Shown here piece by piece: positions 8,285-16,073 of a stretch of DNA of 25,736 nt (position 1 is its first letter; each line of letters opens with the position of its first letter). The notes under the pieces are model-generated. The model had not been told where the DNA came from and searched no databases. It saw nothing but the letters and a program-made list of their open reading frames with translations. The DNA is taken from assembly GCA_964577305.1 (NCBI GenBank), contig CAZNYS010000050.1:1-25736 (forward strand), in the 5' to 3' direction. Both the position numbers and the translations under genes were made by a program. The DNA comes from UBA9300 sp964577305. GTDB lineage: Bacteria > Bacteroidota > Bacteroidia > Bacteroidales > VadinHA17.

Positions 8285-8719
8285 TTATTTTCTACCTGTA
8301 TGTCCAAATCCACCTTTTCCTCTTGTTGTTTCTTCAAGTATCTCGACCTCATTCCATTTAACCCTTTCATGTTTAGCTACAATCATCTGGCAAATTCTTT
8401 CACCATCTTTTATAGTATATTCCTTATTTGACAGATTGACAATTATTATACCTATTTCTCCTCTGTAATCAGCATCTATGGTGCCTGGTGTATTCAATAC
8501 TGATATACCACTTTTCAGAGCCATCCCGCTCCGTGGCCTTATCTGTGCTTCATATCCTGCAGGTAGTTCCACGTACAAACCTGTAGGTATCAGTGCACGC
8601 TCCAGAGGCAATAATCTTATTTCCCGATCAAGATTTGCCCTAATGTCCATTCCGGCAGACGCATCTGTTGAGTGAGCTTGTAATTTATGTTTTTACTTAT
8701 TTACGATTTTTGCATTCAT
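8285..8719 (-). pseudogene. dut: dUTP pyrophosphatase with an in-frame stop at codon 9
   Basis: dUTPase hydrolyses dUTP to dUMP and pyrophosphate, keeping uracil out of DNA and feeding dTMP synthesis. All five motifs are visible: AGMDIRA, RPRSGMALKSGI, GTIDADYRGEIG, RICQMIV and the C-terminal RGKGGFGHTG. Reading from ATG at 8719, which directly follows the flippase stop, gives MNAKIVNK, a TAA (8695-8693), then KHKLQAHSTDASAGMDI. The family commonly reads IVNKS here, so a single TCA-to-TAA change would explain the stop. With that codon restored the gene has 144 codons, the normal length. The next ATG (8650) yields 121 residues lacking the first strand and part of motif 1. It may be a nonsense mutation, a sequencing or assembly error, or a gene using the internal start. 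The catalytic body is undamaged. Confidence 0.8.
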
Positions 8720-10195
8720 TTATGTTTTCTTTTTAAACAATGTGCTTATTGCTTTGTCCCTGTATTCAGAATAGGCAATAAAACCACTAATTATCAAAGT
8801 GTTAATACCTAATTCCAGTAATATATTATTGTAATCAATATACGATATAATAATAACGATAGCTACAGCCGTGAATATATACGTAAATATTGTCATAATT
8901 GGATAATTAATCTGATAGTACTTCCTGCTCAGGTAATAGGAACCTGCTATCATCACGCTATAGCATGCTATATGTGCCCATGCTGATGCCATATATCCAT
9001 ACACCGGTACAAGTATAATGTTTATCAGTATTGTAACCACGGCGCCAGCAATTGTAAGATAAGCACCATATTTTGTAACATCTTTCACTTTATACCATAT
9101 ACTCAGGTTAACAAAAATTCCAAACAGGAGGTAACCCATGCTTACTATTGGTACTATTGCCAGACCTCCTCTTAAATGACTACCCGCTATTATATATTTA
9201 AATCCCGATATATAAAGATTTATTAGTAGAAATAAGATCAGTGCATATATGACAAAGTATTTCATTACATATGCATACACTTCCCTGGCTTCTTTTTTAT
9301 CTGCTTTTGAAAAGAAATACGGTTCCATGGCGTACCTGTACATCTGTATAAATAACGCCATTAAAACAGCTATCTTATAACTAGCTCCGTATTCTCCAAC
9401 AACCTCCAATGGGTTATCACTGTCAACTATTCTCCTCAGAATCATTTTATCAAGTGCATCATTTATTGATCCTCCAAGTCCTGATATCAAAAGCGGGATA
9501 GAGTACTTTATCATTTTGTTCCACAGGACTCTGTCAAAACTTAAATGTACACCTACTATTTCTTTCAACAGTAGTATCAGCATTGATATACTGCCAATCG
9601 CATTGGCCAGAAATACATATCCTACTCCAAAATCAGGATTATACAAGCTGCCAAGAAGGCTCCTTCCATTTTCTCTTAACGACGGCTCCACTGCAAGGAA
9701 AAGAAAGACAAGACTAATTGTTATAACTACATTAATAATTTTTATTATACTGAATTTTAATGCCTTATTTTCCCTTCTCAGTTTTGCGAAAGGTATTGCG
9801 GTGATTGCATCTGTGGCCAGTATAATTCCAAACAACCTTAAATACAACTTTTGCTCTTCATATCTCAGCACTGTTGCTACCTCATCGATAAAAAGATTAA
9901 AAAAGAATAGGAATATTACTGAGCTTATCAGTATTGATATAAGCGCTGTACTGAAAACCTTCCTGCTGTCACCGCTCTTCTGGGCAAACCTGAAAAAAGC
10001 TGTTTCCATACCGTAGGTAAGCACAATAAGCATTAAAACCATATAAGCATAAAGCTCTGTTATTATGCCATATTCTGCTTTATTGAATACCCATGTATAA
10101 AATGGTGTCAGTACTGCATAATTAAGGAATCGGGGTACTATAGTACCAAGCCCGTATACTAAAGTCTGCCCTGCCAGTTTATTAATATCTTTCAC
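8720..10195 (-). CDS. Polysaccharide flippase (Wzx/MOP superfamily)
   Basis: A 491-residue integral membrane protein with about 12-14 hydrophobic helices, starting MKDINKLAGQTLVYGLGTIV, typical of the MOP-superfamily flippases that move undecaprenyl-linked glycans across the inner membrane. The N-terminal glycine-rich helix and the paired hydrophobic segments fit the polysaccharide biosynthesis family. Its exact substrate cannot be read. No glycosyltransferase lies nearby, so it is not in an O-antigen locus; in this phylum a single such gene is often found next to dut. Its stop TAA is followed immediately by the ATG of dut. A -7-like box at 10221-10228 suggests its own promoter although patatin lies 41 bases upstream on the same strand. 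Confidence 0.9.
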   Translation of the reverse strand: MKDINKLAGQTLVYGLGTIVPRFLNYAVLTPFYTWVFNKAEYGIITELYAYMVLMLIVLTYGMETAFFRFAQKSGDSRKVFSTALISILISSVIFLFFFNLFIDEVATVLRYEEQKLYLRLFGIILATDAITAIPFAKLRRENKALKFSIIKIINVVITISLVFLFLAVEPSLRENGRSLLGSLYNPDFGVGYVFLANAIGSISMLILLLKEIVGVHLSFDRVLWNKMIKYSIPLLISGLGGSINDALDKMILRRIVDSDNPLEVVGEYGASYKIAVLMALFIQMYRYAMEPYFFSKADKKEAREVYAYVMKYFVIYALILFLLINLYISGFKYIIAGSHLRGGLAIVPIVSMGYLLFGIFVNLSIWYKVKDVTKYGAYLTIAGAVVTILINIILVPVYGYMASAWAHIACYSVMIAGSYYLSRKYYQINYPIMTIFTYIFTAVAIVIIISYIDYNNILLELGINTLIISGFIAYSEYRDKAISTLFKKKT

Positions 10196-10220
10196 CTGAA
10201 CATGTATCGCGATATCCCTG

Positions 10221-10228
10221 CAAATATA
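10221..10228 (-). promoter_or_regulatory. Bacteroidota -7 promoter element upstream of the flippase gene
   Basis: On the minus strand the sequence reads TATATTTG, an exact match to TAnnTTTG, 25 bases before the flippase ATG. No TTTG lies at the standard spacing upstream, so the -33 element is weak. A 10-base palindrome TATCGCGATA (10205-10214) falls between the box and the start, near the expected transcription start. Confidence 0.4.
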
Positions 10229-10236
10229 CTATCTTA

Positions 10237-12540
10237 TTACTCAAGCCCAGATTTATTAAATAAAATATAGCCGAAATTCAAGAAAAGGAATAATTTCTGC
10301 CTTTCACCACTAAAATAATTTAAGCCTGCTGAGGCAGGGCCTATTGGTGTATGATAAACCACACACATATTTGCTATCGTATTTAATCTGCTGTAATAAT
10401 TACCATATTTTACACCATCATTAGTCCTTACTATCTCCCTTATGGGGGCCATCATGTATACTCCCGTCATTAATTTCAGGTTTGTTGTAAAATTATAAAC
10501 AGGCATTAACCCTGTTCCCACATATGAATTTGCCCTTAAAGAATATCCAAAAAGCGCCTGGCTTATAGCTGTAGGCTCAAACTTATAGGCATCAATCATT
10601 GTGGCCGTATAGTTGTTGCTTAATCCTTTATTACTCAGCACAATATCTACCATCCACCCCAGGCTTACCCTTTTCGATATGCTGTAAAAGTTCAGTGTCT
10701 TTAACTTAAAGGCAAACCAGCTGCATTTCTGGCTAAAAATATCCTGCTGGTTTAAAGTGTCAGTTGCACCTTCTCTGAACCTTTCGAATCCAATATTATA
10801 ATAAATCCCTGTATAGAGGTAATTACCTTCGGTAGAATATTGCTTTCGGTTCAGTGTATTCGATTCATAGAACACTTTTCCAGTTCCATAAAAATAGTTT
10901 GTTTGATCCTGTTCATCCTGTGATGCAAAATCTATGCTCCTGTCATACCTGTCATTTATCCAGCTAAAATTAACACCTGCTTTTAATGATGAATTGTTGC
11001 TCACGGGTGTTCCGAAGGATGTTCTTAGATTACTTTCTCTTCTTACAATATATGCCTGTACTGTTGACTCAAATAGTGATGTTACTTCGCTTGTAAAATA
11101 ATTCCTGCTGTAACCTGTAAGTTTAAGATCTATTAGCAGCAGTCTCTTCTGTGGAACATCAATACGGTGTGAGATCATAAAGGATGAATAATTCCTGCCG
11201 AAATACAGGTTCCCGCTAAACCTGTTATAAATATCACTTAACGAATAGTATTCAAAACCAAGGTAAGCCTGGTTATACAAAGTCATGCCAAGCAATCCTC
11301 CAGCTTCGAATGTATAAGATCCTTTTAGCTCTATATCAAGGTACAGATCGAATGTTTTTTCATTATAGTTATATTGGGTTTCAGGGTACACACTCTTGAT
11401 ATTTTCTTCTGCAACCAGCCTGAAATACTCTTCTTTTAGCTGCTCAATATTAATTATGTTTTCCTTTTTCGATATAAGATTAATAATGTAGTCTTTCTGC
11501 CTTTCGTTAACGCCTTCAATAAAAATATCTTTAAACACAAGCTCCGGCACTTTTGCCCTGAATTTTCTCCTTTTTTCTGAGACAGCATCAATCGTTTCTT
11601 TAGCTGCTTTATCCCTGAAATTTTTGATCTGCTCTTTGGCAGTTTTGTAGCCCTTTTCAATTATACTGTCAGCCTGTTCAAAATCGAGTAACCCAACATC
11701 TTTAAACTTTATATCTATAACATAACCCAGGCTGTCTGGTATATCATAATCTGTTGGTTGCATTATCATGTTTTCAAGCTGAAGCATAACATCATCTTTA
11801 TCCGGACGCTCCGAAAGGTTTGCCACCTTGCTTCCAATAATAAAGCTGGGTTGAAAACCTTCCATCAGGATATCATATGGAAAATTATTGTAAATACCAC
11901 CATCAAAGAGCAGGGTACTGTCTTTTACATATGGCTCAAAATACAGCGGGTACGACATTGATGCTCTTATGGCATGTCCAAGGTTGCCTTCACGAAATAT
12001 ATACTGCTCTTTTTTATAAATATCTGAAGCCACACATCTGAAGGGTATCATGAGGCTGTCAAAATTATTTCCTGCTGCTGCTGTCTCTCCGCATGTAAGC
12101 TGCATTATTGAAAAATCAATAACCGCAGACGGAATCAGGTGGCTTGGCAGTACTGCATCAGGTCTTTCTTCTTTAAAGCTCAGGTCAATATTGATCATTG
12201 CCGAACCTGGTTCATTATTTTTGTATGTGAACTGCAGTTCTTTATCTATTGATCCTCTGGACCATTTCAAAAACTCGTCTGAAGTGACTAGTTCCGTCAT
12301 TTCCTTCGGTGTATAACCCATTGAATATAAAGCCGCTATAATTGCACCCATTGATGCGCCGGAGATATAATCTATCTTTATCTCTTCTTCTTCCAGTGCC
12401 CTGATTACTCCAATATGTGCCAGGCCTTTCGCACCCCCGCCGCTCAAAACCAATCCTGTGCTTTGTGCATGTGATGCACCTGTATTTATAAACATTATAA
12501 TAAGACCGAATATAAAAACATATTTAACCTGCCTGCTCAC
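10237..12540 (-). CDS. Patatin-like phospholipase with POTRA and outer-membrane beta-barrel
   Basis: The 767-residue protein has a signal peptide (about 1-26), a patatin domain (about 28-300), a POTRA-like segment (about 335-415) and a beta-rich C-terminal barrel of BamA type (about 415-767). The patatin catalytic parts are complete: oxyanion-hole GGGAKG (34-39), nucleophile elbow GASMG with Ser63, and DGG with Asp213. This order matches type Vd autotransporters such as PlpD, in which the barrel carries or tethers a lipase. Substrate, and whether the passenger is exported or stays in the periplasm, are unknown. It is first in the minus-strand series, and the plus-strand cyclophilin gene diverges from it across 104 bases. 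Confidence 0.92.
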   Translation of the reverse strand: MSRQVKYVFIFGLIIMFINTGASHAQSTGLVLSGGGAKGLAHIGVIRALEEEEIKIDYISGASMGAIIAALYSMGYTPKEMTELVTSDEFLKWSRGSIDKELQFTYKNNEPGSAMINIDLSFKEERPDAVLPSHLIPSAVIDFSIMQLTCGETAAAGNNFDSLMIPFRCVASDIYKKEQYIFREGNLGHAIRASMSYPLYFEPYVKDSTLLFDGGIYNNFPYDILMEGFQPSFIIGSKVANLSERPDKDDVMLQLENMIMQPTDYDIPDSLGYVIDIKFKDVGLLDFEQADSIIEKGYKTAKEQIKNFRDKAAKETIDAVSEKRRKFRAKVPELVFKDIFIEGVNERQKDYIINLISKKENIINIEQLKEEYFRLVAEENIKSVYPETQYNYNEKTFDLYLDIELKGSYTFEAGGLLGMTLYNQAYLGFEYYSLSDIYNRFSGNLYFGRNYSSFMISHRIDVPQKRLLLIDLKLTGYSRNYFTSEVTSLFESTVQAYIVRRESNLRTSFGTPVSNNSSLKAGVNFSWINDRYDRSIDFASQDEQDQTNYFYGTGKVFYESNTLNRKQYSTEGNYLYTGIYYNIGFERFREGATDTLNQQDIFSQKCSWFAFKLKTLNFYSISKRVSLGWMVDIVLSNKGLSNNYTATMIDAYKFEPTAISQALFGYSLRANSYVGTGLMPVYNFTTNLKLMTGVYMMAPIREIVRTNDGVKYGNYYSRLNTIANMCVVYHTPIGPASAGLNYFSGERQKLFLFLNFGYILFNKSGLE

Positions 12541-12579
12541 AATGTTTTATATTTATTAAAGATTTTGAATAACAACATA

Positions 12580-12587
12580 TATATTTG
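12580..12587 (+). promoter_or_regulatory. Bacteroidota -7 promoter element for the cyclophilin-pheS pair
   Basis: TATATTTG matches TAnnTTTG exactly. Transcription would begin near 12594, after which the ATG at 12645 is the first sensible start; a TTG at 12597 would leave almost no leader. A TTTG at 12564-12567 lies only 12 bases upstream, shorter than the standard 19-21, so the -33 part is uncertain. Confidence 0.4.
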
Positions 12588-12644
12588 TGATTTATCTTGG
12601 AACAAGAATTTTTAAAAGTACGAAGATTTATAAACTTATATATT

Positions 12645-13499
12645 ATGGCACGGCATTATTCAGTAACTTTATTTATCTCACTTTTCCTTACAGTATACCT
12701 GTTTTCCTGCTCCGATTCGGTGAGAGAAAAGACCTGTTACGTAAACCTTGAGACAACTGAAGGTCTTATAAAGGTTAAACTATACAATAACACACCGCAG
12801 CATCGTGATAACTTCATACAACTTGTGAAAAACAATTATTATGATAATATCAAATTTCACAGGGTAATTGAAAATTTCATGATACAGTCAGGCGATTATA
12901 CAACCCGTCCTGATCTTGCATCAGATACCACTGGCTTATATGAATATACTATTCCTGCTGAAATTATCGATACAAATTTTCACAAAAGGGGAGCACTTGC
13001 TGCGGCCAGGACAGGTGACAGGTTTAATCCGGATCGAAGATCTTCAGGAACACAGTTTTATATCGTACAGGGCAGAAAATATAATGATGAGGTAACAGAA
13101 GAAGGTGATACACTTACTTCTGAAATGATGATCGCGGAAATAGAAAACCGGATTAATTCATCTTTGAAACAAAATATTTTCTATAACCATCTTCAGAACG
13201 AAAGGCAAAATTCAAAATTGGCAAAAGACGGGAGGACTGATGCGGAGATACAGGAGGCTGCAACCCTTCTAACATACAATGACCTCGAAAATTTTAAACC
13301 TGTAAGCATCCCCGGAGAACATATTGAGGTATACAGAAAAGAAGGAGGTACTCCACATCTTGATATGCAATATACCGTGTTTGGTGAGGTCGTTGAGGGA
13401 ATGGATGTGGTTGATAAAATTGCAGGAGCAAAAACCGATGAAAATGATAAACCTGTTAATGATGTAATAATTATAAAGGCAAGGTTCGTAAGAAAATAA
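12645..13499 (+). CDS. Cyclophilin-type peptidyl-prolyl isomerase lipoprotein
   Basis: Predicted to catalyse cis-trans isomerisation of prolyl bonds in envelope proteins. The 284-residue product starts MARHYSVTLF and has a lipobox ending LFSC (Cys22). The core motif FHRVIENFMIQSGD holds the catalytic Arg, Phe and Gln of cyclophilins, and GTQFYIVQG follows. A charged insertion of about 80 residues separates this from the final conserved strand region QYTVFGEVVEGMDVVDKIA; such insertions are familiar in Bacteroidota paralogues. The open frame extends to a TTG at 12597, but that would bury the signal peptide and sit on the likely transcription start. pheS begins four bases after its stop, so they are probably co-transcribed. 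Confidence 0.93.
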   Translation: MARHYSVTLFISLFLTVYLFSCSDSVREKTCYVNLETTEGLIKVKLYNNTPQHRDNFIQLVKNNYYDNIKFHRVIENFMIQSGDYTTRPDLASDTTGLYEYTIPAEIIDTNFHKRGALAAARTGDRFNPDRRSSGTQFYIVQGRKYNDEVTEEGDTLTSEMMIAEIENRINSSLKQNIFYNHLQNERQNSKLAKDGRTDAEIQEAATLLTYNDLENFKPVSIPGEHIEVYRKEGGTPHLDMQYTVFGEVVEGMDVVDKIAGAKTDENDKPVNDVIIIKARFVRK

Positions 13500-13503
13500 T
13501 TTT

Positions 13504-14544
13504 ATGCTCAACAAAATAGAGAAAATACAGAAAGCTGTCAGGTCCTTCAGTTCAGATGATCCTGGAGAAATTGAAGAATTCAGGATTAAATACCTGAGTA
13601 AAAAAGGACTGATACCCTCTCTTTTCAACGATTTTAAATCAGTCGCGCCAGATCAGAAAAGCAAGTACGGAAAGCTTATAAATGACCTGAAGGATGAGGT
13701 CACAGAAAAATTGAACAGTTTAAAAGCCAGGCTGGCTTATGAGCCTGTTACAGGTTCATTCACTGACCTCACCCGTCCTGCTGCCAATATGTTCAATGGT
13801 TCCAGGCATCCAATTTCAATTGTAAGAAATGAAATAATAGAAATTTTCCAGAGACTAGGGTTCACTATCTCTGAAGGCCCGGAGATTGAAGATGACGATC
13901 ATAACTTCGGAAAGTTGAATTTCCCTCCGGAGCACCCGGCCAGGGATATGCAGGATACTTTCTATATAAGCAGAAAATCCGAACATGACTGCGACCCCGG
14001 TGATATCCTGCTCCGGACACATACTTCTTCTGTTCAGGTAAGGGTTATGGAAAACGAAAAACCGCCTATCAGAACGATATCTCCAGGCAGGGTCTTCAGG
14101 AACGAGGCCATATCAGCTCGCGCTCATTGTATTTTTCACCAGGTTGAAGGTTTATATATTGATGAGAATGTATCATTTGCCGATCTTAAACAGACTCTTT
14201 TCTATTTTGCTGTTGAAATGTTTGGCAAAAATACAAGAATAAGGCTCAGGCCTTCTTATTTCCCTTTTACAGAACCTTCGGCTGAAATGGATATAAGCTG
14301 TACCATATGCGGAGGAAAGGGATGTAATGTCTGCAAATACACCAGGTGGCTTGAAATTCTTGGCTGTGGGATGGTTGATCCCAATGTACTCGATTATTGT
14401 GGTATTGACAGTAAAAAATACACGGGTTTTGCTTTCGGTATGGGAGTGGAAAGAGCAGCCATGCTTAAATACCAGGTTAATGATCTCAGGCTGTATTTCG
14501 AGAATGACATCAGGTTCCTGCACCAGTTCAGGTCAGCATTCTGA
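13504..14544 (+). CDS. pheS: Phenylalanine-tRNA ligase alpha subunit
   Basis: Catalytic subunit of the alpha2-beta2 class II synthetase that charges tRNA-Phe. The 346-residue protein has the N-terminal coiled coil (about 1-85) and all class II motifs: motif 2 around RTHTSSVQVR to GRVFRNEAISARAHCIFHQVEG (171-216), the RPSYFPFTEPSAEMD segment (249-263) and motif 3 GFAFGMGVERAAM (308-320). A small insertion with CTICGGKGCNVC (Cys266, 269, 274, 277) could bind zinc; similar cysteine pairs occur in PheS of this phylum. pheT is not adjacent, unlike the pheST operon of many bacteria. It follows the cyclophilin by four bases and converges with the OsmC gene. Confidence 0.97.
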   Translation: MLNKIEKIQKAVRSFSSDDPGEIEEFRIKYLSKKGLIPSLFNDFKSVAPDQKSKYGKLINDLKDEVTEKLNSLKARLAYEPVTGSFTDLTRPAANMFNGSRHPISIVRNEIIEIFQRLGFTISEGPEIEDDDHNFGKLNFPPEHPARDMQDTFYISRKSEHDCDPGDILLRTHTSSVQVRVMENEKPPIRTISPGRVFRNEAISARAHCIFHQVEGLYIDENVSFADLKQTLFYFAVEMFGKNTRIRLRPSYFPFTEPSAEMDISCTICGGKGCNVCKYTRWLEILGCGMVDPNVLDYCGIDSKKYTGFAFGMGVERAAMLKYQVNDLRLYFENDIRFLHQFRSAF

Positions 14545-14550
14545 CAATCG

Positions 14551-14567
14551 TTCCCATGACTCGGGAA
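14551..14567. terminator. Possible hairpin between convergent pheS and osmC-family genes
   Basis: TTCCC (14551-14555) pairs with GGGAA (14563-14567) around a seven-base loop in the 38-base gap between two convergent genes. The stem is short and no T-run follows on either strand, so a bidirectional terminator role is weakly supported. Confidence 0.25.
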
Positions 14568-14582
14568 TCCCTAAGGATAATA

Positions 14583-14999
14583 TTAGTCTTCAATGATAAT
14601 TTCGTGGGTAATTTCAATGGCTGCTTTATAGCTATAGGTAACACCGCAGTACTTATCCTGGGACAGCGCAACAGCTTTTTCGACCTTGCTCCTGTCAATG
14701 TTCTTGCCCTTTACAACATAGGTAATATGCATCTTTTCAAAATGTTTTGGGTGTGTTTCCGTAAGGACACCGTTTACACTTACCTCAAGGCTGTCATAAG
14801 GTATCTTCATCTTTCGCATGATTGAAGCCACATCCATGCCCGTGCATCCTCCAAGCGCTACAAGCATAAGGCTCTTAGGACGAGGACCCCTTTGCTTGCC
14901 ACCGAATTCTTCCATGGAGTCTATTTTCATAGTCAGCCCATCTACCTCAACATTAAATGACAAAGCCTCTTCAAGTTGTAGTCTTACCGTTTCTTCCAT
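14583..14999 (-). CDS. OsmC/Ohr family protein
   Basis: The 138-residue product has the OsmC fold signature. Two redox cysteines are in place: Cys52 in ALGGCTGMDVASIMRKM and Cys118 in DKYCGV. In characterised relatives such cysteines reduce organic hydroperoxides or act on low-molecular-weight thiols, in the cytoplasm. It belongs to the general OsmC (YhfA-like) group and I cannot separate it further. It diverges from a Crp/Fnr regulator across 87 bases, which suggests but does not prove that the regulator controls it. An exact minus-strand -7 box lies at 15030-15037. Confidence 0.9.
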   Translation of the reverse strand: MEETVRLQLEEALSFNVEVDGLTMKIDSMEEFGGKQRGPRPKSLMLVALGGCTGMDVASIMRKMKIPYDSLEVSVNGVLTETHPKHFEKMHITYVVKGKNIDRSKVEKAVALSQDKYCGVTYSYKAAIEITHEIIIED

Positions 15000-15029
15000 T
15001 TCCTATAATATATAGAATGAAAATTTTTA

Positions 15030-15037
15030 CAAAACTA
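15030..15037 (-). promoter_or_regulatory. Bacteroidota -7 promoter element for the OsmC gene
   Basis: The minus strand reads TAGTTTTG, an exact TAnnTTTG match, 31 bases before the OsmC ATG. A TTTG at 15049-15052 on the same strand is only 11 bases upstream, closer than the standard spacing. A near-match CATCTTTG at 15062-15069 on the plus strand could serve the divergent regulator gene. The arms TAAGG (15036-15040) and CCTTA (15053-15057) form a weak inverted repeat overlapping the box that might be an operator. Confidence 0.4.
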
Positions 15038-15086
15038 AGGAATATTATCAAACCTTATTGCCATCTTTGTGTTAGTATAGACTGAT

Positions 15087-15797
15087 ATGAAACAAAAGGA
15101 AATATATATACCTTTCTGCGATAATTGTGCAATTAATACCAGTTCTGTATTCAGACATCTCTCAAAGGAGGAAGTAGAAATCATAAATTTCGAAAAAGAT
15201 TTCAGGCAGTATAAAAGAGGCGAGGTTCTTTACAATGAAGGCAACAGGATAAGTGGAATCTTTTGTATCAATAAAGGCATAATAAAGGTTTTCAAAACAG
15301 GTATTGACGGTAAAGAACAAATAATACGTTTTGCTAAACCTGGTGATATTATTGCGTACCGCTCTGTATTAAGTAACGAGCCAGCATGCACGTCTGCAAA
15401 AGTTATAGAAGATGCCAGGGTCTGTTTCATTCCTTCCCATATACTTACAGACTTTGTAAATGAAAATCCCCTCTTCTCAATGGAAGTTATGAAACTTACC
15501 TGTCATGAGCTTGGTGAAGCCAATGAATATATTACTGATATAGCCCAGAAAACAGTTAGGGAAAGACTTGCAGAAGTACTGCTTCATCTGATTAATGATT
15601 TTGGACTTGATACAGACAGTTATCTTAAAATAACTCTTACCAGGGAAGAACTTGCTAATATTGTTGGTACTGCAACCGAATCTGTCATAAGGCTTCTAAG
15701 TGAATTTAAATCAGACAGGTATATAGAATTGAGCGGAAGGAAAATAAGAATTCTTGACCGTAAGTCACTCGAAAAAATAAGCAATGTCTTTAGCTAA
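15087..15797 (+). CDS. Crp/Fnr family transcriptional regulator
   Basis: A 236-residue regulator with an N-terminal cyclic-nucleotide-type effector domain (about 20-140, including YKRGEVLYNEGNRISGIFCI) and a C-terminal winged helix (about 155-230, with LTREELANIVGTATESVIRLL). It begins with a CDNC pair (Cys11, Cys14) like the iron-sulfur proteins of the FNR group, but the third closely spaced N-terminal cysteine of FNR is absent. Other cysteines are at 60, 101, 113 and 139, so whether it holds a cluster is open. The cAMP-binding RS signature of CRP is not evident. It is divergent from the OsmC gene, a likely target by position. Confidence 0.92.
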   Translation: MKQKEIYIPFCDNCAINTSSVFRHLSKEEVEIINFEKDFRQYKRGEVLYNEGNRISGIFCINKGIIKVFKTGIDGKEQIIRFAKPGDIIAYRSVLSNEPACTSAKVIEDARVCFIPSHILTDFVNENPLFSMEVMKLTCHELGEANEYITDIAQKTVRERLAEVLLHLINDFGLDTDSYLKITLTREELANIVGTATESVIRLLSEFKSDRYIELSGRKIRILDRKSLEKISNVFS

Positions 15798-15824
15798 TCA
15801 AAGACATACACTTTTCTTCAGATA

Positions 15825-15998
15825 CTATTTTTCAATAATCGTATTTAAAATAATATAAACCACTAAGCCTCCCACTATTAAACCCCCGCTCAATATCAGA
15901 AGGCCATTGCTTTCATGTTTTGAGAATTCAGAATAAGCCAGGACAATTACACCGGCAAGCACAAATAATAATCCGAACCTTTTCAATAAACCGTTCAT
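15825..15998 (-). CDS. 57-residue two-helix membrane protein, uncharacterised
   Basis: ATG at 15998 opens a 57-codon frame ending in TAG. It encodes MNGLLKRFGLLFVLAGVIVL, a polar stretch EFSKHESNG, then a second hydrophobic helix with a GG-rich centre and the C-terminus NTIIEK, so two membrane helices are expected with short basic N-terminal and polar loop regions. A consensus Bacteroidota promoter lies 44-74 bases upstream in the gap after ruvB, which strongly supports a real gene. I recognise no family and assign no function. It is the last gene of the nadA-ruvB run and may also be reached by readthrough from ruvB. Confidence 0.8.
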   Translation of the reverse strand: MNGLLKRFGLLFVLAGVIVLAYSEFSKHESNGLLILSGGLIVGGLVVYIILNTIIEK

Positions 15999-16041
15999 AA
16001 TCAAGATTTTAAAAATGACTTTTGTTCTAAGATAAAGTTAT

Positions 16042-16072
16042 CAAATATAATTATTACACTAAATAATGCAAA
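16042..16072 (-). promoter_or_regulatory. Consensus Bacteroidota promoter for the 57-residue membrane protein
   Basis: On the minus strand TTTG (16072-16069) is followed after exactly 19 bases by TATATTTG (16049-16042), matching the phylum's primary sigma consensus TTTG-N19-21-TAnnTTTG at every specified base. Transcription should start near 16035, leaving a leader of about 37 bases. It is the best promoter I found in the window. Confidence 0.65.
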
Positions 16073-16073
16073 A

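Noticed and set aside
8563..8580. Half parS-like sequence GTTCCACGTAC in dut, and similar GTTCCAC half sites near 2275 and 9517
   Set aside because: Only one arm matches in each case; there is no palindrome, so ParB binding is not expected.
8285..8719. Alternative genetic code or programmed stop readthrough explaining the TAA in dut
   Set aside because: Every other gene in the window ends at TAA, TAG or TGA and contains no internal stops, so the code is standard. No recoding structure was evident after the stop.
10205..10214. Palindrome TATCGCGATA before the flippase gene as an operator
   Set aside because: A single 10-base palindrome in this much sequence is expected by chance; there is no second copy or nearby regulator to support it.
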